Below, one piece after another: positions 13,227 to 21,331 of a DNA stretch of 22,206 bases. Under the pieces are notes generated by a model. It did no database searches. It saw only the letters and a program-made list of their open reading frames with translations, and was not told the DNA's origin. This DNA comes from Desulfosporosinus sp. UBA5188. Lineage in GTDB: Bacteria > Bacillota > Desulfitobacteriia > Desulfitobacteriales > Desulfitobacteriaceae. The DNA is taken from NCBI GenBank assembly GCA_002413075.1, contig DHWG01000094.1, positions 1 through 22,206 of the forward strand. The letters are read 5' to 3'. Position numbers and translations under genes: made by a program. The first letter of the stretch is position 1, and the number at the start of each line of letters is the position of its first letter.

Positions 13227-14753
13227 ATGTCATCGGTAGGAGGAACTTATGGACTGTCCGGTTCGGGCATGGATATTGACTCGATCGTAAAAAGTTTAAT
13301 GACATCGCAGCAAGCAAAAGCTGATGCTCTTCTACAGAAGAAAACGGTGACGGAATGGCAAAAGGCTGCCTACAATACCGTGTATGATGATATCAATGCT
13401 TTTCGCACTACAGTGTTTAACTTTAAGCTCCAGTCGACCTTAAGCCCGAATAAAGTCACTTCCAGTAATACATCCGTCGCTACTGTGACGGCAATGTCAG
13501 ATGCAGCGGATGTGAATCATTCTTTGGTGGTTACACAGTTAGCCGGTGGTGTTAATTTGACGAGCTCAGCGACTATAACGGCTGTTGGTGCTCCAGATAA
13601 GCTCAACATTGGCAACCAGATATATGGTGGCACTGCACCTACGGGCTTGTATAAGTTCACGATATCCAATGGAGGAGAATCGAAAGAAATTACCGTTGAC
13701 CCGACAAAAAGCATCAATGATCTAGTCAGTCAAATTAATAGCGCAGGCGTTAATGTGAAGGCCAGTTATGATAGTACACTTGATCGTTTTTTCATGTCGA
13801 CGACTAATACGGGTTCTTCTGCAGAGATTAAAATAGTTAATGATGCTGCAAATGATGCTAGCTGGGGGGCGGATTTTTTTGTCGAGAAGTTAAAACTACC
13901 TGCTGAAGTTAGTACTACTGGTAAAACAGGTAAAGATGCTGAATTTACACTCGATGATGTTCCCCTAACCCAAGCGAATAATAGCTTCAGCATCTCGAGT
14001 GTAACCTACAATTTGACCGGAGTTTCTGCAACTCCAGTCAATATATCCGTTACCAACGACACTGACAAGGCGGTGGCCAGCATCCAATCCCTGGTTGACT
14101 CCTATAACAAAATCCTAGCTGACATCAATGGGAAAATGAACGAAACCCGCTACAAAGATTTCCCACCGCTGACAGATGCCCAAAAGTCGGTGATGAAGGA
14201 GGCGGACATTACAGCCTGGGAGCTCAAGGCAAAAAGTGGTATGCTCCATAATGATTCTACGTTAGCAAGCCTTGTGAATAGCATGCGGAGTGCTTTCTCA
14301 AACCCTGTTACTGGCAGTACGCCCCCTTATAATACTGGCAGTTCAATCGGTATTACCACAGGTGCCTATACGGAGGGTGGAAAGTTAACATTAGATACCG
14401 ACAAACTACGGACCGCGTTGCAGGCCAATCCTGATGTATTGAATCAGCTGTTTGGTTCTACTGGTACTGATTTTAACAGTCAAGGCATCGCAGGTCGATT
14501 GTATGATGGGATTAAGACTAAGATGGACCAAGTCGCACAAATAGCCGGTACAACAGGTGGGGCGCAGTATGACATTAAAAGCAATTTCGCTAAGAAGATT
14601 GCCGCCTACAATCTGCAAATCAGCAGTCAAGCAGACAGGTTTGACGTGGTGCAAAAGGCTTATTATAAGAAATTTAATGCCATGGAAGTCGCTTTAAAAC
14701 AGCTAAGTTCCCAGAGTAGTTGGTTAAATTCGTTTGGGACCACATCGCAGTAG
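13227..14753 (+). CDS. fliD: FliD filament cap protein (HAP2)
   Basis: Caps the growing filament and folds incoming flagellin. The 508 residues open with GLSGSGMDIDSIVKSLMTSQ, then QAKADALLQKKTVTEWQKAAY, the family N-terminal signature (helical, coiled-coil-forming). The centre is beta-rich with Asn/Ser/Thr (about 80-300). The C-terminal helices follow (LTLDTDKLRTALQANPDVLN, then the end RFDVVQKAYYKKFNAMEVAL and LKQLSSQSSWL). TAGGAGG lies upstream of ATG 13227. Arg codons are mostly CGN, in contrast to hag. It heads fliD-fliS-fliT-like-flaG-flaG. Confidence 0.97.
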   Translation: MSSVGGTYGLSGSGMDIDSIVKSLMTSQQAKADALLQKKTVTEWQKAAYNTVYDDINAFRTTVFNFKLQSTLSPNKVTSSNTSVATVTAMSDAADVNHSLVVTQLAGGVNLTSSATITAVGAPDKLNIGNQIYGGTAPTGLYKFTISNGGESKEITVDPTKSINDLVSQINSAGVNVKASYDSTLDRFFMSTTNTGSSAEIKIVNDAANDASWGADFFVEKLKLPAEVSTTGKTGKDAEFTLDDVPLTQANNSFSISSVTYNLTGVSATPVNISVTNDTDKAVASIQSLVDSYNKILADINGKMNETRYKDFPPLTDAQKSVMKEADITAWELKAKSGMLHNDSTLASLVNSMRSAFSNPVTGSTPPYNTGSSIGITTGAYTEGGKLTLDTDKLRTALQANPDVLNQLFGSTGTDFNSQGIAGRLYDGIKTKMDQVAQIAGTTGGAQYDIKSNFAKKIAAYNLQISSQADRFDVVQKAYYKKFNAMEVALKQLSSQSSWLNSFGTTSQ

Positions 14754-14787
14754 TTGAGAATACAACAGATAATCAGGAGGGTTTAGG

Positions 14788-15180
14788 ATGACGAACACAC
14801 AAATGGCAAACGCTTACAAAAACCAACAGGTTATGACAGCTTCACCAGAACAACTAAGCTTACTCCTCTACAATGGCGCCCTACGCTTCCTGAATGAAAC
14901 CATTTCCGCCATGGAGCAAGGCGACATCCCCAAATCCCACAACGCCAACATGCGCGTCCAAGCCATCGTACGTGAATTTATGATCACCTTGGATATGAGC
15001 TGCGAACTATCAACAGACTGGGCCAAACTATACGAATACACGGAATACTGCCTCATCCAAGGCAACATCAAAAAAGACGTGGCTCAATTACAACAGGCTA
15101 AAAATATGCTAGAAGACATGCGTGAGGCCTGGATCGGTGCCATGAAACAAACGCATGTATCTCGGGCGGCTGGAAGGTAA
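14788..15180 (+). CDS. fliS: FliS flagellin export chaperone
   Basis: Binds the C-terminus of flagellin in the cytoplasm and prevents early polymerisation. The 130-residue, all-helical protein shows the family start MANAYKNQQVMTASPEQLSL and LLYNGALRFL, followed by LDMSCELSTDWAKLYEYTEY in the centre. In B. subtilis FliS also takes part in the Hag-FliW-CsrA circuit. CAGGAGGG precedes ATG 14788. The stop codon shares its last A with the ATG of the next gene (TAATG), which indicates translational coupling. Confidence 0.96.
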   Translation: MTNTQMANAYKNQQVMTASPEQLSLLLYNGALRFLNETISAMEQGDIPKSHNANMRVQAIVREFMITLDMSCELSTDWAKLYEYTEYCLIQGNIKKDVAQLQQAKNMLEDMREAWIGAMKQTHVSRAAGR

Positions 15181-15512
15181 TGGGTGGTAAGACAGCAGAG
15201 GCATTGTGGCAGGATTATCAGTTCCTAACAAAAGAGATGCTAAAGTTCTTAGCTCAGCCGGATATGGATCTCTTCTACGAACTCATGAATCAACGGGAGA
15301 AGCTACAGACCATCATTGAACAGAGTGTGGATGATGGCTTCAAAGTCTCACGGGATGGACGGATCTTGCTAAGAGAAATTCAACATATGAACCAAGACAT
15401 TACGGATAATATGCAGCTCCTACTGAGCCGTAGCAAGCGGCAACATCAGGTGTCAGAAGCCTATGGCGCTGCCAGCACGACCGCTGTAAGTCAAATGAAT
15501 TATAAACGATAA
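15180..15512 (+). CDS. FliT-like putative export chaperone
   Basis: A 110-residue, helical, soluble protein. Position directly after fliS, size and the pattern of an N-terminal helix pair (ALWQDYQFLTKEMLKFLA, MNQREKLQTIIEQ) with a polar C-terminal tail fit FliT, the chaperone for FliD. Sequence recognition alone is weak, so the symbol is withheld. Its ATG overlaps the fliS stop by one base. flaG follows after 23 bases. It could also be an unrelated small helical protein of the same operon. Confidence 0.65.
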   Translation: MGGKTAEALWQDYQFLTKEMLKFLAQPDMDLFYELMNQREKLQTIIEQSVDDGFKVSRDGRILLREIQHMNQDITDNMQLLLSRSKRQHQVSEAYGAASTTAVSQMNYKR

Positions 15513-15535
15513 TTTGTAAGTAGGAGGAATTCGCC

Positions 15536-15904
15536 ATGGTTCAATCCATCCAACCCAATACTCAGTCCACGACCATCACAGTGGAGGCTTTTGCCGGACA
15601 TAAGGTGGATCGATCTCAAGCTGCTCCGATGAAGGTGGTGGAGAGCAAGAAAGAAGCCCCCTCTGCTCGGGAAGAGATTCCGCGTGAGGAAGTTGAAAAA
15701 GGGGTAGAAAAACTCAATCGTTTGATGGGTATTATTGATAAACGTTATGAGTATAGTATCCATGAAAATTCTCATCGCCTGAGTGTCAAGATTGTTGATC
15801 AACTAAGCGGAGAAGTACTGGCTGAAATTCCGTCAAAGCGTGCCTTGGATATTCTTGATTCTTTTAGTCAAATGGCTGGATTATTTTTCGATAAGCGGGT
15901 CTAA
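15536..15904 (+). CDS. flaG: FlaG family protein, copy 1
   Basis: A 122-residue protein of the FlaG family, implicated in filament length or assembly; the mechanism is not settled. The N-terminal 45 residues are disordered and polar. The conserved part runs from EEIPREEVEKGVEKLNRLMG through YEYSIHENSHRLSVKIVD to EIPSKRALDILDSFSQMAGL FFDK. AGTAGGAGGAATT leads to ATG 15536. It is followed after 44 bases by a second copy with a nearly identical ribosome-site region, so this is a tandem duplication. About 80 of 122 residues are identical by my gapless count. Confidence 0.9.
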   Translation: MVQSIQPNTQSTTITVEAFAGHKVDRSQAAPMKVVESKKEAPSAREEIPREEVEKGVEKLNRLMGIIDKRYEYSIHENSHRLSVKIVDQLSGEVLAEIPSKRALDILDSFSQMAGLFFDKRV

Positions 15905-15948
15905 CTGAGAACAAACGCATGAACAAGCGTAAGTAGGAGGAATTTGTG

Positions 15949-16317
15949 ATGATCAATCCAATTCAACCGAATACTCAGTCCACCTTGATTCCGTTGGATT
16001 CATTTCCCGGGCAAAAGCTGGAACGGTCCCAAGACGCTCCACTAAAGGTAGTAGACCGTAAGCGAGATGTTCCCTCGGCACGGGAAGAAATTCCGCGTGA
16101 GCAAGTAGAAAAGGCGACGGAAAAGCTCAATCGTCTGATGGGAATCATTGATAAACGCGTCCAATTCAGTGTTCAAGAAAAATCTGATCGTGTGGTCGTT
16201 CAGATCATCGATCAACAAAGCAAAGAGGTAATGGAGGAAATTCCTCCACAACGGGTGTTGGATATTTTAGGGTCGTTTAGTCAAATGGCTGGGCTGTTTT
16301 TTGATAAGCAGGTCTAA
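15949..16317 (+). CDS. flaG: FlaG family protein, copy 2
   Basis: Tandem paralogue of the gene before it, also 122 residues and alignable without gaps. The core EKLNRLMGIIDKR and the end FSQMAGLFFDK are unchanged, while the N-terminus and the strand VQIIDQQSKEVMEEIP have drifted conservatively. The start is placed at ATG 15949, 8 bases after TAGGAGG, as in copy 1; a GTG at 15946 is a less likely alternative. Both copies look intact, so both are probably made. A terminator follows, making this the last gene of the fliD operon. Confidence 0.9.
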   Translation: MINPIQPNTQSTLIPLDSFPGQKLERSQDAPLKVVDRKRDVPSAREEIPREQVEKATEKLNRLMGIIDKRVQFSVQEKSDRVVVQIIDQQSKEVMEEIPPQRVLDILGSFSQMAGLFFDKQV

Positions 16318-16332
16318 CTGTTCTACCTTCTT

Positions 16333-16373
16333 AAAAATTAAGCAGGATGCGTAATGCAGCCTGTTAAATTTTT
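16333..16373. terminator. Bidirectional-type terminator after flaG copy 2
   Basis: Arms 16333-16350 (AAAAATTAAGCAGGATGC) and 16356-16373 (GCAGCCTGTTAAATTTTT) pair over 18 positions with two mismatches and a 5-base loop, and end in TTTTT. The upper stem resembles the hairpins after csrA and its relic (AG-A-GATGC motif). Confidence 0.8.
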
Positions 16374-16524
16374 GCCCAATGGTCCTATAGAATTTGTTGA
16401 ATAAGCGTATAAAGTATTATTCATAGACGTTACTATTAGCAGAACAAGCGATTAAAGATGTTTATCTGTATTTTGGGAGGAATTCCTGATTAAATGTCGA
16501 ATAAATGTAATCGCTGAAAAAAGT
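16374..16524. other. Intergenic sequence upstream of the cheA promoter
   Basis: No gene seen. AGCGATTA (16447-16454) and TAATCGCT (16508-16515) form an inverted repeat around GGGAGGAATTCC; the only start nearby (16494) opens a 7-codon frame. The repeat could be an operator or chance. Confidence 0.3.
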
Positions 16525-16552
16525 TAATTAATTTACATAATTGTGTCGATAA
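16525..16552 (+). promoter_or_regulatory. Sigma-28-like promoter for the cheA operon
   Basis: TAAT (16525-16528), 16 bases, GTCGATAA (16545-16552). It has the same spacing as the motA, hag and fliD candidates and lies about 60 bases before cheA. Confidence 0.6.
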
Positions 16553-16614
16553 ATGATGAATTATAGAACTAGGTTCTCTAGAGTGAGAAGGCACTAAGAC
16601 AGGGGTGGTAAAAC

Positions 16615-18762
16615 ATGAGTAATGTTGGTGACAAAACGATGGACATAGATCTGGGGGAATTTCTAGGGTTTTATCTATTGGATTCCTCGGAACAGATTGA
16701 AAGACTTGGAGCTGGACTGTTGCAATTGGAGAAAGACGGTGGAAATATCGGACTGATTAATGATCTTTTCCGCTCGGCTCACAGTTTAAAGGGAGCTTCT
16801 GGAACCATGGGTTTCACGCCGATTGTGGCGATGACCCATGCGGCTGAAGACTTACTGGATCGTTTGCGTCAGGGGAAAATGGAAGTTTCACTAGAATTAA
16901 TTGACATTTTATTAGCCGTGACTGATCGAGTCAAGGCGATGCTGTCTCAAGTGGAGCAACGGCAGGAAATCTCTGTAGGATTTGAAGATTTGGTCTCCTC
17001 CATGCGGGCGTTATTGAATGGAGAGAAACCAAAATTTATGGAAAATCTACAGCCAACCCAAGCGGAACTTCACCAAGAAGAGGCTGTGATCGTTCCCTTT
17101 GTCCCAATAGACTTCTTATTAACAAAGGCTGAAACTGAAAAACTGATCGACTCACATATGATGGGGCATGGTGTCTATCAAGTCGATGTGACACTTGCAC
17201 CGGGTACACTGATGAAGGCGGTCCGTGCTGTGATGGCGACGCAGCGACTTGAGGGAATGGGCACAGTGATTAAGCTATTGCCGAGTGTTGAAGATCTGGA
17301 AGTGTGTAATGCAGAACGCTTTTCTCTTCTCGTGCTCTGTGATGAACCCGTGGAAGAGATTCGGCGGGAACTTTTAGAGGTGTCCGAGTTAGTGGAGGTT
17401 GACGTCAACGTCTACCCTGTCAGCGACGAGACGGTTGAAGAAACAGTCACCGAGGCAACACAATTGATTGAAACCTTACTCTCCAAGCCGAAAATAGCTA
17501 CTGAACCAAGAACGGTGGTACTAGTTCCTAAAACTCCAATCACCGAAGCTGTGGGTGGAGAGAGCAACACGCCAGTCCATACGATTCGGGTGGATACCGT
17601 TCGGATGGATAATTTGATCAACCTGGTGGGAGAGATGGTGATTACCAGAACTCGCTTGGTTCAGATTGGCTTAGATCTGAAGGCCCAGTACCAAATGGAT
17701 GGTATGGTGAACAATCTCAATGAGGCAAACGTTTATTTGGGCCGATTAATGAATGAACTTCAAGAGAGTGTCATGCGTCTTCGGATGGTGGCCATTGGGA
17801 CGGTCTTTAGTCGTTTCCCTCGTTTGGTCCGGGATCTCGCGAAGAAAACAGGCAAAGAGATGGAACTGGTCTTAAAAGGTGAAGATACGGAGTTGGATAA
17901 GACGGTGGTCGAGGTGATCGGGGATCCGTTAATGCACTTAATACGGAACTCAGTGGATCATGGCATCGAATCTCCAGATGAACGACGAGCCGCTGGTAAG
18001 CCAGAACTTGGCACGATTACACTCGATGCTTATCACGAAGGAAACCATATTGCGATCCTCATTTCGGATGACGGCGCAGGGTTAGACCTGGTGAAAATAC
18101 GGAGTTTAGCGGTGTCGAGGGGCTTAATCGGTGAAAAAGAAGAACTCTCTGATAACGATATCGCTCATCTGATCTTCTTGCCGGGCTTCAGCACGGCAGA
18201 GAAGGTCACTGATATTTCTGGTCGAGGTGTGGGGATGGATGTGGTGAAGAAAGCTCTCAATAATCTTGGGGGAATGGTCGATATTACGACCCGCAAAGGA
18301 AAGGGAACCACCTTTACGATTCGGCTGCCTTTGACCTTGGCCATCATTCAAGCCTTGCTCGTCGAAGTTGGGCAAGAAATTTATGCCATCCCGCTCACCT
18401 CTGTCTTAGAAACCCTTCTGGTCAACTTGGACGATATAAAAACGGTCGGTGGGTTGCCGATGGTTCAACTGCGTGGCAACACCTTGCCGCTGATTTCCTT
18501 ACAAGAAAAATTTGATCTTCCCACATCAGAGATGACCAGTAGTGAGGTCTTCGTAGTGGTCGTAGGATTTGGAGAAAAGGCGCTGGGATTGATCGTGGAT
18601 GAACTTCGTGGGCAACAAGAAGTCGTGATTAAATCGTTGGGCGACTTTCTCAATAATTTACCGGGGATTGCCGGAGCAACCATTCTCGGTGATGGCAAAG
18701 TGACCTTGATTCTAGACGTCGGGTCCCTTATACAAGACGTTCTAGTCACCCAAAAAAAGTAA
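16615..18762 (+). CDS. cheA: CheA chemotaxis histidine kinase
   Basis: Cytoplasmic kinase bound to chemoreceptors through CheW; passes phosphate to CheY and CheB. The 715 residues hold an Hpt (P1) domain with the phosphorylated His56 in FRSAHSLKGASG, a P2 regulator-docking domain (about 190-270) and an acidic linker. The P3 dimer domain (about 320-390, IRVDTVRMDNLINLVGEMVI) is followed by the P4 ATPase with N box LMHLIRNSVDHGIE (439-452), DDGAG (485-489), GFSTA (524-528) and GRGVGMDVV (536-544). A CheW-like P5 (about 575-712) ends the protein. All catalytic motifs are intact. GGGGTGG precedes ATG 16615. It leads cheA-cheW-cheB-flgC-fliE-fliF. Confidence 0.98.
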   Translation: MSNVGDKTMDIDLGEFLGFYLLDSSEQIERLGAGLLQLEKDGGNIGLINDLFRSAHSLKGASGTMGFTPIVAMTHAAEDLLDRLRQGKMEVSLELIDILLAVTDRVKAMLSQVEQRQEISVGFEDLVSSMRALLNGEKPKFMENLQPTQAELHQEEAVIVPFVPIDFLLTKAETEKLIDSHMMGHGVYQVDVTLAPGTLMKAVRAVMATQRLEGMGTVIKLLPSVEDLEVCNAERFSLLVLCDEPVEEIRRELLEVSELVEVDVNVYPVSDETVEETVTEATQLIETLLSKPKIATEPRTVVLVPKTPITEAVGGESNTPVHTIRVDTVRMDNLINLVGEMVITRTRLVQIGLDLKAQYQMDGMVNNLNEANVYLGRLMNELQESVMRLRMVAIGTVFSRFPRLVRDLAKKTGKEMELVLKGEDTELDKTVVEVIGDPLMHLIRNSVDHGIESPDERRAAGKPELGTITLDAYHEGNHIAILISDDGAGLDLVKIRSLAVSRGLIGEKEELSDNDIAHLIFLPGFSTAEKVTDISGRGVGMDVVKKALNNLGGMVDITTRKGKGTTFTIRLPLTLAIIQALLVEVGQEIYAIPLTSVLETLLVNLDDIKTVGGLPMVQLRGNTLPLISLQEKFDLPTSEMTSSEVFVVVVGFGEKALGLIVDELRGQQEVVIKSLGDFLNNLPGIAGATILGDGKVTLILDVGSLIQDVLVTQKK

Positions 18763-18814
18763 AAGATTGTCGTACTAAACTCACATACGAACCACGATTA
18801 GGGGGGTAAAACCA

Positions 18815-19240
18815 ATGGCAGAAGAACAATTAGTCACCTTTAGCTTAGGATCTGAAGAATTTGGTGTTGATATCATGTGTGTCCAGGAGATTATCCGTAT
18901 TCCACCTATAACACGGGTGCCAAAAGCGCCGACTTATGTAGAGGGCGTGATTAATTTACGGGGTAATGTGATTCCGGTGATCAGTTTAAGGTCTCGTTTC
19001 AGTATGGACCGCGTCGAAGAAACGGATCTAAGCCGCATTATAGTGCTGCAAGTTAAAACGAAGGTTTTCGGGATTCGTGTGGATGCTGTTACAGAGGTAC
19101 TGCGTTTAGATAGTGAAGCGATAGAGCCACCGCCACCGATTGCGCTGGGTATGGACTCTCAGTTTATACGCGGAGTCGGAAAAATTGGCGAACGCTTACT
19201 GATTCTCTTGGAACTTGATCAAATTATGGGCGGAGAGTAA
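18815..19240 (+). CDS. cheW: CheW coupling protein
   Basis: Links CheA to the receptor cytoplasmic tips. The 141 residues form one CheW domain: LVTFSLGSEEFGVDI at the start, QEIIRIPPITRVPKAPTYVE, GVINLRGNVIPVISLR in the centre and VGKIGERLLILLELDQIM at the end. The family's conserved Arg (in NLRGNVIPV) is present. TAGGGGGGT lies ahead of ATG 18815. cheB starts 3 bases after its stop, with the cheB ribosome site (GGCGGAG) inside cheW. Confidence 0.97.
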   Translation: MAEEQLVTFSLGSEEFGVDIMCVQEIIRIPPITRVPKAPTYVEGVINLRGNVIPVISLRSRFSMDRVEETDLSRIIVLQVKTKVFGIRVDAVTEVLRLDSEAIEPPPPIALGMDSQFIRGVGKIGERLLILLELDQIMGGE

Positions 19241-19243
19241 GCC

Positions 19244-20401
19244 ATGAATTTATCTCCGAAGACCCCGATTGGCGTTCTCATAGTGGATGATTCGCCCTTT
19301 ATGCGGATGACTCTCCAAAAAATACTGAATCAAGATCCTGATATTAAGGTTTTGGACACCGCACGGAATGGGCGGGAAGGGATTTTGAAACTTCAAGCGC
19401 TGCATCCTCAGGTCGTGACCATGGATGTCGAGATGCCGGTTATGAATGGACTTCAGGCGTTGGAAGAGATTATGCGTTGGCAACCAACGCCCGTCATTAT
19501 CTTAAGCTCTGTGACGACGGAAGGGACTGAAGCGACGTTGAAGGCCCTCGACCTAGGTGCTTTCGATGTCGTCTCAAAACCGTCTGGCAGTCCGGGCGCT
19601 GATTTGCAAGCACTTTCTTTAGATCTGGTAGAAAAGGTGAAAGCCGCCGCTAAGGTGAATCTAGCGCGTCTGGGACGTAAGGAGGTCCCTTCGGGGCCTG
19701 CCCCAATAGCACCGCTCACTAAGGTCGTTCCTTTGACTGGAGTAGGAAACGTTAGCGCTCCTGCGCGACAAGTCCAGCCCCTTAAAACTCCAGTGAAGAC
19801 GGGCTTTAGCCCAAAGCATGCCATTGAAATTGTGGCCATAGGGACGTCAACCGGAGGACCTTCTGCTTTGCAAGCGGTTCTACCTACCCTGCCTGCAGAT
19901 TTTCCAGTTCCTGTGCTGGTGGCGCAACACATGCCTGCCGGTTTTACTGGGCCGCTGGCTCAGCGCCTGAACGGGTTATGCCTACTGCAGGTGCGCGAAG
20001 GGATACACGGTGAAGCTTTGAAAGCGGGAACGGTGTACATTGCGCCTGCGGGGAAACAGATGCAGGTACAGCGGAAGGCTGGGCAACTGACGCTACATAT
20101 TGGGGATGAAACCCCCATACCGACGCTTTATCATCCTTCCGTGGATATCATGTTTCTTTCCCTAGTAAAGGTCATTGGAAAGGGAACCCTTGGAGTGGTC
20201 ATGACTGGGATGGGAAGTGATGGTACGAAGGGTATGAAGGAACTTAAAAGGTTAGAAGCGTTTGCAATAGCCGAGTCAGAGGAAACCTGTGTGGTCTACG
20301 GAATGCCTAGGTCCATTGTGGACGCAGGCCTTGCTGATCGCGTGGTACCATTGGGAGAGATTGGCCGAACGATTGTAGAATGTGTTATGAGGAGGGGATA
20401 A
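19244..20401 (+). CDS. cheB: CheB receptor methylesterase/deamidase
   Basis: Removes methyl groups added by CheR and may deamidate receptor glutamines; activated by CheA phosphorylation. The 385 residues contain a receiver domain (1-125) with DD15-16, phosphorylated Asp61 in VTMDVEMPVMNG, Ser88/Ser89 and Lys112 (SKPSG). A Pro/Lys-rich linker (about 145-190) follows. The methylesterase domain has the triad Ser202 (GTSTGGPSAL), His229 (AQHMPAGFTG) and Asp326 (GMGSDGTKGM). All key residues are present. The final bases contain the GAGGAGGGG ribosome site of flgC, 3 bases before its ATG region, so the chemotaxis and basal-body genes form one operon. Confidence 0.98.
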   Translation: MNLSPKTPIGVLIVDDSPFMRMTLQKILNQDPDIKVLDTARNGREGILKLQALHPQVVTMDVEMPVMNGLQALEEIMRWQPTPVIILSSVTTEGTEATLKALDLGAFDVVSKPSGSPGADLQALSLDLVEKVKAAAKVNLARLGRKEVPSGPAPIAPLTKVVPLTGVGNVSAPARQVQPLKTPVKTGFSPKHAIEIVAIGTSTGGPSALQAVLPTLPADFPVPVLVAQHMPAGFTGPLAQRLNGLCLLQVREGIHGEALKAGTVYIAPAGKQMQVQRKAGQLTLHIGDETPIPTLYHPSVDIMFLSLVKVIGKGTLGVVMTGMGSDGTKGMKELKRLEAFAIAESEETCVVYGMPRSIVDAGLADRVVPLGEIGRTIVECVMRRG

Positions 20402-20404
20402 ACC

Positions 20405-20893
20405 ATGAGTCTTTTTGGAGCGATGGATATTAGTGCCACGGGTTTAACGGCCCAGCGTCTAAGGATGGACCTCATTTCCAACAATGTTGCTAATATTAAT
20501 ACAACGCGAACCGGAGAACTGACTCCGGCAGGAAACCCCATACCCTATAGCAGACAAGTCGCTTCGTTTGTACCACGTCCCTCGGAAACCCCCTTTGCGA
20601 GAGTGCTTGGGGAAACCCTAGGCGGCCAAAGCCTGGGCAATGGAGTACAAGTGGGCAGCATAAATCGCGATATTCAGGAACCCTTTAAATTAGAGTATAA
20701 TCCCTCCTCTCCTGATGCGGCTAAAGTGGCGGAACCCGACTTACCTGTGGGGTATGTTCGGCAACCAAATGTTAATATTGTCACGGAAATGGTCGATATG
20801 ATGTCTGCATCACGGGCGTATGAAGCGAATGTGACCGCCCTCAATGTCAGTAAGTCCATGGCCAATAAAGCACTTGAAATCGGAAAGGGGTAA
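20405..20893 (+). CDS. flgC: FlgC basal-body rod protein
   Basis: Proximal rod subunit. The 162 residues begin MSLFGAMDISATGLTAQRLR and MDLISNNVANINTTRTG, the FlgC form of the rod N-terminal signature. They end VNIVTEMVDMMSASRAYEAN and VTALNVSKSMANKALEIG, the matching C-terminal helix. The centre holds GVQVGSINRDIQEPFKLEYNPSSPDA, recognised here by its FKLEYNPSSPDA part. FlgC is normally preceded by flgB, but here cheB lies directly upstream with a 3-base gap and no flgB sequence is present in the window. fliE follows after 7 bases. Confidence 0.96.
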   Translation: MSLFGAMDISATGLTAQRLRMDLISNNVANINTTRTGELTPAGNPIPYSRQVASFVPRPSETPFARVLGETLGGQSLGNGVQVGSINRDIQEPFKLEYNPSSPDAAKVAEPDLPVGYVRQPNVNIVTEMVDMMSASRAYEANVTALNVSKSMANKALEIGKG

Positions 20894-20900
20894 AAATTAA

Positions 20901-21230
20901 ATGAGCATTACACCCATCGCACCGATTATACCTCTCGGAGCCATGACGCCAATTACCCCCACGAACTTGGACGCTCAGAGCGTTGGTTCGGCTAATGGAG
21001 GCGCAAAGGGGACGGATTTTTCTAAGTTTTTAACGGATGCCTTAGGACAAGTGGATGCCTTGCAAAAGAATGCGGATGCCGCCAGCGTGCAGTTAGCAAC
21101 GGGTCAGGTGGATGATCTGTCATCAGTGATGATCGCCACACAAAAGGCAAGCTTATCGTTGTCCTTGACCGTGGCAACGCGCGATAAAGTGTTAGATGCC
21201 TATAATCAGATTATGCGCATGCAAATATAA
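20901..21230 (+). CDS. fliE: FliE hook-basal body adaptor
   Basis: Small protein joining the MS ring (FliF) to the rod. The 109 residues have a disordered Pro/Thr/Ile-rich start (about 1-32) and the family helix region: FSKFLTDALGQVDALQKNAD, then VQLATGQVDDLSSVMIATQK, then ASLSLSLTVATRDKVLDAYN and QIMRMQI at the end. The ribosome site is AAAGGGG, overlapping the flgC stop. About 100 bases separate it from fliF; no strong promoter or terminator is seen in that gap. Confidence 0.95.
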   Translation: MSITPIAPIIPLGAMTPITPTNLDAQSVGSANGGAKGTDFSKFLTDALGQVDALQKNADAASVQLATGQVDDLSSVMIATQKASLSLSLTVATRDKVLDAYNQIMRMQI

Positions 21231-21331
21231 TGGCAAGTTTTTCGTTGTCATAAGGTTATACGTTGGGAGTTTTACTTTTTAGGGGGTTAGATCCCTGTGT
21301 TTATTATTTTAGTTGAAAGGAGGAGTTAAGG

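Noticed and set aside
16470..16517. Short peptide frame behind GGGAGGAATTCC (start 16494)
   Set aside because: Only 7 codons, with wide spacing from the ribosome-like site; no support.
19453..19932. 159-codon minus-strand open frame opposite cheB
   Set aside because: Shadow of a well-supported cheB; no family features.
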